In this document: piece by piece, positions 55,926-64,000 of the stretch | Layout: each line of letters starts with the position of its first letter | Numbering within the stretch: position 1 is the first letter of the stretch | Assembly: GCF_905475395.1 (NCBI RefSeq) | Contig: NC_058339.1 | Coordinates: 13,958,001 to 14,022,000, forward strand | DNA: 64,000 nucleotides | From: Chrysoperla carnea | Lineage: Eukaryota > Arthropoda > Insecta > Neuroptera > Chrysopidae | Direction: 5' to 3' | Made by a program: the position numbers and the translations under genes | The notes under the pieces: generated by a model | Told to the model about the DNA's origin: nothing | The model's database searches: none | Seen by the model: only the letters and a program-made list of their open reading frames with translations

Positions 55926-58810
55926 TTTATGTAAAACATATATTTTGAGACAAAAATTTTGAAATTTTGCAAAAATATACACATTATGAATACTAATGCG
56001 AATTTTGTAAAACGTGTAAATATTCATTTGCTATAATTTGTTATGCCATTATTGTAATTTTAAGGAACACTTTATAAACGAAGTGTGATCCTAGAAAGTA
56101 TATTAAACAAAAAGTATATATATTCAATAAATGTATGAGTTCTGAGAGAAAGTTTTCACCTCCGAAACCGTAGGTTTTTCGTAGTAAACAGTTAACTTCA
56201 TCTAAATTCCATACTTTTAAATCTTTTACCTTCATGGGCGTAAAAATTTGGGAGGTTTCCCATGAATTGATATTCCTTTTAAGGTTAATATGAGTTGTTT
56301 TGTATGAAAAACAATGTCACCACACCAAATTTTATCAAAATCGTGCTATTTGTTCTAAAGTTATAGAAGAAAAATGATTTCAAAATTGCAACTTCAAGAC
56401 CACATAGTGGCAAAACGGAGCAACTTTTCCAAAGGCATGTTTAGCTAAATTGACTTATTTTGAGCTAAGCTCACCCTGTATAATTATTAAAAACCAAAGA
56501 AATAGAAATTATTCTCAATTATATTTGTTCTATTAATAAATTTAAACTAAAATATTCAAGTTATTTTAAATAATAGTTATGTAATTATAAAATCCTTGTA
56601 ATATCTAATTGAATGTGACCGGAGGGTGCCGTCATTTCCCATGACGTAGACGCCTAGACAATTGACGAGATTGGTACGTGTAAACTGAAGATGCTGATGA
56701 TGAGAAAGTTATCATCTACATATTATACGTAACTAATAACGATTACAGTTTCTATCATCACCAACAGCATGTGGTCAAACATTTTATCGAAGATGATTTC
56801 TTCTCCTTTATTATTTATTGGTTTATTTTATTTCTTTTTGTTACAATTTATTTATGAAGAAAATAAAACTAAAAGAAATTTTAATTGCTTTTGACAAATT
56901 ATACACCGCGTTCTGTTATTGACTGCAGAAACCCTGCTTACCAAAATAAGCTCATCAAGAGCAACAAAAAAACTGTTTTCCAAATTTGCATCTGATGTCT
57001 AATTTGGGAGATACGGGTATGGCAAAAATTGATAAATTTGTTCATTCACTGACTATCATTCGATAACCAGTAGCCAATGATAATCATTAATCAGTAGATG
57101 TTAGTTCACTTAATAATGGAAGGGATTTTAAAAAAAGTATAAAATTATGTAATTGGATTTGGTCAAATTATCCCATTTTTTATATTATTATTATAGTTGT
57201 TATTATAATAAGTTTTGATGAGAATATGTTTCTTGAAATCAATATGATTTGAAAACCATTTTACTTAAAGAAAATTTTTAATCGATACTGTAAACCATGC
57301 AATATTATCCAGTATAAGTGCAAAAACTATTGCGGAAACATATACAGGATTTTTGTCGAGATGCGTTTTTCTGGTCAAATTGATAATTAATGATGAATAA
57401 ATTTAATACCCATAGGCAGAGCCAAACTCATTGGTTCATTCTATTGTTTTATGAATACAAATTCTCAAAAATTAATCGACAAATCAATTGTGGTAGTTTT
57501 ATAGACAGTTATTTTTATTTACCTTAAAGGTTCTATTTAATGTACTATTATAATACAAATTTTTGTATTATTTCCAAGAATTCTTATTTTATTTTGGGTT
57601 ACATAAATCTGTCAATATAGAGTTAGTTAAAATCTTTGCATTTTAATTTGTTCGATTTACTTTGAGATACTTTTTGCCATTCTTCATTATTTTGTATTGA
57701 CATATCATTAAAACATTTGCATTAAAACGTAGGTATGTACCCTACTATTTGGCATAGATACTTTGTGCAAAACAACGGATATGATATTGATTTGCATTGC
57801 AAATATTTTCATTCATTGTCAGATAAATGAACAAAAAAAACACCGTTGTTTTCATCTTAATACTTTCTCCGTCTGTGACTAAGTCTATTTAAATACAAGG
57901 ATATAAAACGGTAAAAAAATCTTACGGTATTTCCGACAGCGAAATTGAGATATTTCACTGTTACATACAGTATATGATTCGATCTTGAGGAGCACAGTGT
58001 TATTAGACCGGGAGATAATGACAGAAAACGTACTCCCATTTTCTACAGCATTCCATTTTAGGAATTAATACTTAACCCTAAAGTATGAAAGATAGAGGAG
58101 TTATTGGCAGCTGCATGCTTATACGTACGAGTAAGTTTCTTTTCATTATAACTCCGTTAATTTTCATGTAAATGAATTTTTTTCATTTTTCAAGTTTTTT
58201 TATAGTACTTTAAAAAGTTTACGATATAATTTTTGCAAAAAACGTCCAATTTTTCAGCTATTGAAAATGACTTTTCGAAATATACTTGAATCACTCATTT
58301 TGTTAAGAATTTATCCCTTTTTCCCGTTGTCATTTTCAACAAAAATTTATCCACCCCTATCAGTAACTTTTGTTTCTTGAGGTCATATCTACTAATCAAC
58401 AAATTTTCAAGTCAATCGGAGCTATATAGGAAATAATAAATAGGTTTAATCTTCGTTTACTGGATTACATCCGACATTATTTCGAGTCGGATGTCCTATA
58501 TATTTCAAAAATGTTAATAGAAAATGAATTATATAAAATGTGAATTACCTTTGAAATATTAGTTACAAAAATTTACCTTCAATAAGAAATTAACATACAA
58601 TTTTAAAAAATAATAAATTAAATGTAGGCTAAACTAATATCTACATATGATATCCATTTATACTATGAAAACCATATATAAAAATTTGATGGACATACAT
58701 TATATGAGTCAGAATGAAATGAAATTGAATCCTGTTCGCAATTGTTACATCCTTTTATATAACGGAAATAAAAAAAATTCCACAAGTAGATGTTCTTATC
58801 TACTTTCTCG
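55926..58810. other. Gene-free AT-rich stretch
   Basis: No exon with recognisable protein features was found. It contains a CTCACCCTGTATAA motif at about 56470 and otherwise unique-looking AT-rich DNA. Confidence 0.45.
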
Positions 58811-60161
58811 CAGCTGAAAAGAATGACCCAAAATTAGTGGGTTTCAAAAAAAATTTCAATAAGATAGGATAAAATTTGCCTGTGTTATCAAGAAAATCAA
58901 TTTTTTGAACTTTATGACGTCATCAGAATCCAAAAAATTTAATTTTGCTCTATCACATCCAAATTTTATCCAATTTTGATAAATCAAGTATGTAATTCTA
59001 CTAAATTTGGGCCATACTTCTCAAATTTGTGGTTAAAATTAACCTAGGTATAATAGATTTCAAGTTTATGGCGACGTGGTCTCGGAATTAAGCACATTAG
59101 TGATAGCTAGCGAAAAACTAACATCGCAGCTGAAAAGAATGACCCAAAATTAGTGGGTTTCAAAAAAAATTTCAATAAGATAGGATAAAATTTGCCTGTG
59201 TTATCAAGAAAATCAATTTTTTGAACTTTATGATGTCATCAGAATCCAAAAAATTTAATTTTGCTCTATCACATCCAAATTTTATTGAATATTGATAAAT
59301 CAAGTATGTAATCCTACTAAATTTGGGCCATACTTTTCAAATTTATGGTTAAAATTAACGTAGATCTAAAAGGTTTCAAGTTTATGGAGACCTGGTCCCG
59401 GAATTAGGCACATAAGTGATAGCTAGCGAAAAACTGACATCGCAGCTGAAAAGAATGACCCAAAATTAGTGGGTTTCAAAAAAAATTTCAATAAGATAGG
59501 ATAAAATTTGCCTGTGTTATCAAGAAAATCAATTTTTTGAACTTTATGACGTCATCAGAATCCAAAAAATTTAATTTTGCTCTATCACATCCAAATTTTA
59601 TCCAATTTTGATAAATCAAGTATGTAATTCTACTAAATTTGGGCCATACTTCTCAAATTTGTGGTTAAAATTAACCTAGGTATAATAGATTTCAAGTTTA
59701 TGGCGACGTGGTCTCGGAATGAAGCACATTAGTGATAGCTAGCGAAAAACTAACATCGCAGCTGAAAAGAATGACCCAAACTTAGTGGGTTTCAAAAAAA
59801 ATTCCATTAAGATCGTATCAAATTTGCTTGTGTTATCAAGAAAATCAAATTTGTGAACTTTATTATGTCACCAAAATCCAAAAAATTTAATTTTGCTGTA
59901 TCATATCCAAATTTTATAAAATTTGGACAAATCAAGTAAGTAATCCTACTAAATTTGGGCCATGCTTTTCAAATTTATGGTTAAAATTAACGTAGATCTA
60001 AAAGGTTTCAAGTTTATGGAGACCTGGTCCCCGAATTAGGCACATAAATGGTAGCTAGCGAAAAACTGACATCGCAGCTGAAAAATTGACCCAAAATTAG
60101 TGGATTTCAAAAAAAATTCCAATAAGAACGGATCAAATTTGCCTGTATTATCAAGAAAATT
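58811..60161 (-). repeat. 316-bp tandem repeat, array 3, with dimeric higher-order structure
   Basis: CAGCTGAAAA landmarks occur at 58811, 59127, 59443, 59759 and 60075, an exact 316-bp period for four full monomers plus a partial fifth. Monomers 1 and 3 share AACCTAGGTATAATAGATTT and GTGGTCTCGGAAT and are almost identical over their length. Monomers 2 and 4 share AACGTAGATCTAAAAGGTTT and GACCTGGTCCC. This A-B-A-B order is a 632-bp higher-order repeat. Confidence 0.93.
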
Positions 60162-60552
60162 ACTATGTTAAATTTTTACATTCATATAAATTATTATTTC
60201 CGAATTAATTTAGGATATAATTAAGATAAAAAATTTAAACCACTATCTGCGATGAAATACTATTCATAATTTTTTTTATTAAAGATTGGTCAATATTGTT
60301 AAAATTAAACCACCTGTGTGTGCTCTTAAAAAAAGATGTAATGAATAAATCATTTGACCAGTGTGTATCATAGGTAGGTTTTTAATCAATGAACGTATAA
60401 TATGAACTGAACGCACAACGGAAATGATTTCATTTTTAAAATTACCTTAATTTGTATTGGTATTTTACATGTGATCTTTTATAATAAATAATAGTATCAT
60501 ATCGTTGAAATAATACACACATATGCTTAAAATCGAGCAAAAAATTGAGAAT

Positions 60553-60562
60553 TAATGAGATA
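60553..60562. repeat. Left target-site duplication of SINE
   Basis: TAATGAGATA matches 60837-60846 exactly. Confidence 0.85.
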
Positions 60563-60836
60563 CAGGTTAGGTTAGGTTATATTGGCTGTCCACGAAGGAC
60601 ACACTTAGACTATAGAGCCCATTGTGATACCATATATGTGTTTTACCACATTTCCGCTGATAATTTCATTTATCATCTCCTCAATTATTTTCAGAGGCTG
60701 AAAGAACCTCCTTCATGTATATATCATGCACTACACCAGCCCATCACAACTATTAATTAATTTAATTTGTGTTGTGACGGCGGGAATCGAATCTACTACT
60801 CTGGCCGCGAACGGAATTGTTTACGCCTTTACCAAC
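60563..60836 (-). mobile_element. tRNA-derived SINE, 274 bp, intact with target duplication
   Basis: On the minus strand the element starts GTTGGTAAAGGCG, with A box TGGTAAAGGCG matching the Pol III consensus. B box GATTCGATTCC lies about 50 nt further on. The body includes GTGTCCTTCGTGGACAGCC, and the 3' end is an AACCTAACCTAACC tail. A perfect 10-bp target-site duplication flanks it. The tRNA-like head, internal promoter and simple repeat tail define a SINE mobilised by a LINE. The matching source tRNA was not determined. Confidence 0.85.
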
Positions 60837-60846
60837 TAATGAGATA
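60837..60846. repeat. Right target-site duplication of SINE
   Basis: TAATGAGATA, identical to 60553-60562. Confidence 0.85.
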
Positions 60847-61721
60847 TAAATATATTATATATTATTTCTCTAGCCTGCTTTTTCCTGGGTATACACGATA
60901 TATTCATTTTCCGTTTATCAAATTCCATGATTTACCCGTCATTTTAAAGCTTTTCGAGCTGGTTAATGACGAAATATAGACTCACTGTCGAAGTACCGCT
61001 TAGGAAAATACAGGCTAGACAAACAATTATTAGATTCAATTTTGTTTATTATATAATTTTTATGTCATATCTGTAACAAAACTGCCTATAAATATCTTTT
61101 TATCTATGAAAATATTGGGGAGTTCTCTTTAGATAGTTTTTACAAACTGGAGTTTTTCGGATATAAGTTGTTTTGTCATGCTAATAAGAAATTACTTGAG
61201 AAAATGGGCTGTGTCCGAAGAGTGTTTTTAACCATGTTATTGGTCTTTTCACGTATGTTATTATGTATTCTTAAAAATTTTATAAATATTATTTTTGTTT
61301 ACTAATATATTAAGAATAGTAATAAATTAATAACAACAGAAATTTAGACCATTTAATACATTTTAAATGTTTTTAATTTTTTAACAATACATGTTATTGT
61401 TCGTTAGGGTTCCGTATATAAGCGACTGTGAAAATTAAATTGTAAAATTGTTTACACTTCCCAGGAAATTCTACAAATTATAAAATTAAGAGAGATAAGT
61501 TCAAAAGAATTGAACTCTTTGGAAAAACAAAAGTATGAGAAAAATTAATTGAAAATGTTTATTACAAAAGTAATGCTCTTATTTTCTCCAATCAATACTC
61601 AAATACACCTTCCCTTAGACACCAAATAGGGTCCTTTTCTGTGGGTTAACTTGCTTTGTACGGCTTGACAAAACCATCGGCTTGGCAAAACAAATATATT
61701 ATGTAAAATTGACTTCCATGC

Positions 61722-62083
61722 AACAACAACAACAATAACAATAGGCGCTACAGCCCGACGTGGACCTTGGCCTCCTCCACAATGCGCCTCCAGACGTTGC
61801 GGTCCTGGGTCTTGGTTCCCCATCCAGGGACTCGCATTGTCCTCAAATCATCCAGCACCTGGTCCATCCATCTGAGCCTTGGTCTTCCTCTCTTCCTGGT
61901 AGCATAGATCTTGGCGTTAAGTACTTCCTGACGTTTTCCATTCTCTTTACGTACCCAAACCAACGGAGTCTTTGGGATTTGATGAACTTAACAATATCTT
62001 CACCGTCCAGGATTTCTAATATTTCCCTATTGTTACGGATACGCCATTCTGCTCCATAGATTCTTCTGATGCAACGGTTCATA
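61722..62083 (-). pseudogene. 5'-truncated non-LTR retrotransposon, C-terminal end of reverse-transcriptase polyprotein
   Basis: Two overlapping minus-strand frames carry the typical LINE C-terminal block: [26 protein letters not shown], then after a frameshift near 61920 [20 protein letters not shown] and [18 protein letters not shown] with a stop near 61748. The 3' tail is a (TTG)n/(TTATTG) simple repeat at 61722-61742. The pattern fits RTE/Jockey-type elements of insects. It is dead: 5' truncated and frameshifted. Confidence 0.85.
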
Positions 62084-63068
62084 AAAAGTATTTAACCTGT
62101 TAAATCTTCCTTTAAGGGAAGTCAGACCAAATATCCTTCCTTTTACCTCTGGACCAGTTAATTGTATAAAAATTTTCCGATCTGGCAACATGCATTTGTA
62201 TCGTCATTAGAACAATAAAGGTGAAATAGTTTGTACTCATGCGCCGTTTCGTACTGTATTAGCTGTATTATAATTTACAAGTGTCGCTCTCTATAAACTA
62301 TAGATCCCTTAAAAAATAGAATTGTATTTTGATTTTCATTCTTTATCGTTGTTTTTTCATCTTTCTTTAATTTTTTAATTATTAAATAAATTCTCATTAA
62401 CTAAATAATAAATAAATATTCATAAATAATAATCTGTATAGTATTTAGTATGGTCTATTAATTGTTTATTAAAAATATATATGCGTTATATATTTATTAA
62501 TTAATACTGTAATACTAATAATAATTATAAATTATTTATAAACAAAAAAAAATTTTCTAAATTCACTGTTTTTTAATTTATTAAAAAGTGCAATTGATTT
62601 TTATACAGATTATAAATTCATGTAATTATACGAAACAAGATTTTTATCTCTAACATATACAACGGTAAATTTAAAATTTTGATTTTCCTTCAAATATATA
62701 TTATACCTGTTTGGAAATATGCAAATCAAAAAAGTATAAAAACAAGAAATAGGTCATTGAGTCTTCATGGAAATTTATATGTGAATAGTCCGTGGGACAA
62801 CACCCTTTTTGTTTAATAATCAATACATACTTGAAAACTTCGTGAGTGGCTTCCTTTTAGCAAGTTTACCAAACTTTCTCTATACGACTTTTTTCGAATT
62901 TGTTGGAAACTATGATCACTTGATAACATTAATAATTATTAAATAATAAAATATATTATGTCCAAGTTGAAACCTGGACAAAAAAATGGTGACGAAAATA
63001 TTAGCTAAATAAATTGAAAAAAGTGGCTTATAATTGAAAATAATATGACAAATGACTTTATTACAATA
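62084..63068. other. AT-rich stretch without recognised genes
   Basis: Very AT-rich DNA. Segments near 62770-62990 resemble 28470-28620 and may be an old repeat pair. Confidence 0.4.
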
Positions 63069-63371
63069 GGGGAGCCCAAGAGGGCATAGCAACTACAGCG
63101 CTTCAGATTAACATATGGGGGGTTTCTTAAGCCTTGCTAAGTACCTCCACCAAGTAGTAGCCCCAAATATGGTTGGACGCGCGTAGGACAGACGTGTAAC
63201 AAGCGCGTCAGATTAAGATATGGTGGCTTATTACATGATAGTCCGCACCACGCACGTCCCCCCATTTTTAGGGCTCCAATTTGGTGGAGGTACTAAGGAA
63301 GGTCCAAGGAACGCCTCATATGTTAAGCTGGCGCGATCGAGTTGCTACACAAATCCCCCCTCGGGCTTCCC
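63069..63371. mobile_element. MITE with long inverted termini and TA target duplication
   Basis: GGGGAGCCCAAGAGGG on the left and CCCCTCGGGCTTCCC on the right are inverted. The arms extend for about 85 bp, through AGCAACTACAGCG, TTAACATATG and TAGTACCTCCACCAA-like blocks. TA flanks both ends (63067-63068 and 63372-63373). It is GC-rich compared with its surroundings. There is no ORF. A Tc1/mariner-type origin is inferred from the TA duplication. Confidence 0.78.
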
Positions 63372-63854
63372 TATTTTTAGGAACTTCTTTATATAATGAG
63401 TTTTTGAAGTAATCGTTTTAAAACGAAGAGATGCTGTTATTCACAAAACCGTTCCCTTGGACGTCCACTTTCTTGATAAATTAAATCGCGTGCCGTATCG
63501 ATATGGAATAATAAGATAAGAACTCGGATACAGTACGAAAATTAGGCAGATGTATTAGACTACTAGAAAGAATTTACGGGACATTCTACCTAGATGAAAA
63601 ATATAATTGGTATTTAAGCAGTTTTTATTCTTATTTTTATTGTGTAAATTAATTTTTTTTCTCGAACATACTGAAAAATTAGAGTATAATTTATCTGTCA
63701 AAATATTAATATTAATACACAATCTAAAAAAATTAAAATAATATAAGATATTATAAATATATTTACTTTCTTTGACATATAAATTTCAACTCATCGCTGT
63801 GATGATGACCTTTAATCGATGAACTTGGCATTCCTTTTTGAACCTCATTGAGTG

Positions 63855-63881
63855 TTTTTTTTTTTTTTTTTTTTTTTTTTT
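63855..63881 (+). repeat. Poly-T tract, 27 nt
   Basis: An uninterrupted run of T. It could be the reverse-strand poly(A) tail of a retroposed sequence, but no body was recognised. Confidence 0.8.
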
Positions 63882-64000
63882 ATTGTAATACATTTCTCTC
63901 ATAATTCTTACTTCTTATGTATACTACACATATATGTAAGTATATGCTTCTTTCTGTTGATTGGTCTGCACGATAATCGTCAATTGATGAAGACTACTTA

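Noticed and set aside
61599-61823. 74-residue minus-strand ORF
   Set aside because: It is another frame across the LINE 3' end and its simple-repeat tail.
61760-62059. 99-residue plus-strand ORF
   Set aside because: It is antisense to the decayed LINE reverse-transcriptase end.

Overview
This window is AT-rich nuclear DNA from an arthropod, almost certainly an insect. Spliceosomal introns with GT/AG borders, a Pol III tRNA, a large C2H2 zinc-finger gene, RTE-like and tRNA-SINE retroelements, and many non-coding transposon remnants all point that way. I could not fix the order or species from the sequence. No operons, bacterial genes, CRISPR arrays or integrated viral genes were seen.

Gene layout: (1) at the left edge, one exon of a type-B carboxylesterase on the minus strand (122-433), continuing outside the window; (2) a two-exon secreted TIL-like cysteine-rich protein on plus (6770-7353); (3) a roughly 20 kb gene-free, repeat-packed stretch; (4) tRNA-Ser(GCU) on minus (27498-27579); (5) an EFCAB11-like EF-hand gene on plus (30083-30988); (6) a complete 16-exon ABCC10/MRP7-type ABC transporter on minus (32628-42600), whose exons as I splice them total 4902 nt and keep frame throughout; (7) a CCDC97 orthologue on plus, head-to-head with the transporter, with a proposed start at 43013 and its main exon at 43880-44995; (8) a single-exon protein with 38 C2H2 zinc fingers on plus (46196-50164); (9) a second gene-poor, repeat-rich stretch to the right end, with a decayed LINE 3' end and a well-preserved tRNA-derived SINE.

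The repeat landscape is the most unusual part. One family (called HLE here) recurs at least seven times. It has a central GTCY microsatellite and a terminal palindrome built on AACAATTRACT, and resembles the DINE-1/Helentron-like elements of other insects. A separate 316-bp tandem repeat, with a TGACGTCA or near match in each monomer examined, forms three arrays. One array runs straight into the HLE terminal palindrome, and another has an alternating A-B-A-B (632 bp) higher-order structure. Several large fold-back elements and MITEs with recognisable target-site duplications are present. One HLE copy lies in the 5' end of the CCDC97 gene, and a base particular to that copy forms the best in-frame splice donor I can find for the first coding exon.

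The genes do not form one pathway. The only structural coupling is the divergent ABCC10/CCDC97 pair, which shares about 412 bp between start codons. All assignments rest on reading motifs and gene structure by eye. Splice sites are predictions without transcript evidence.
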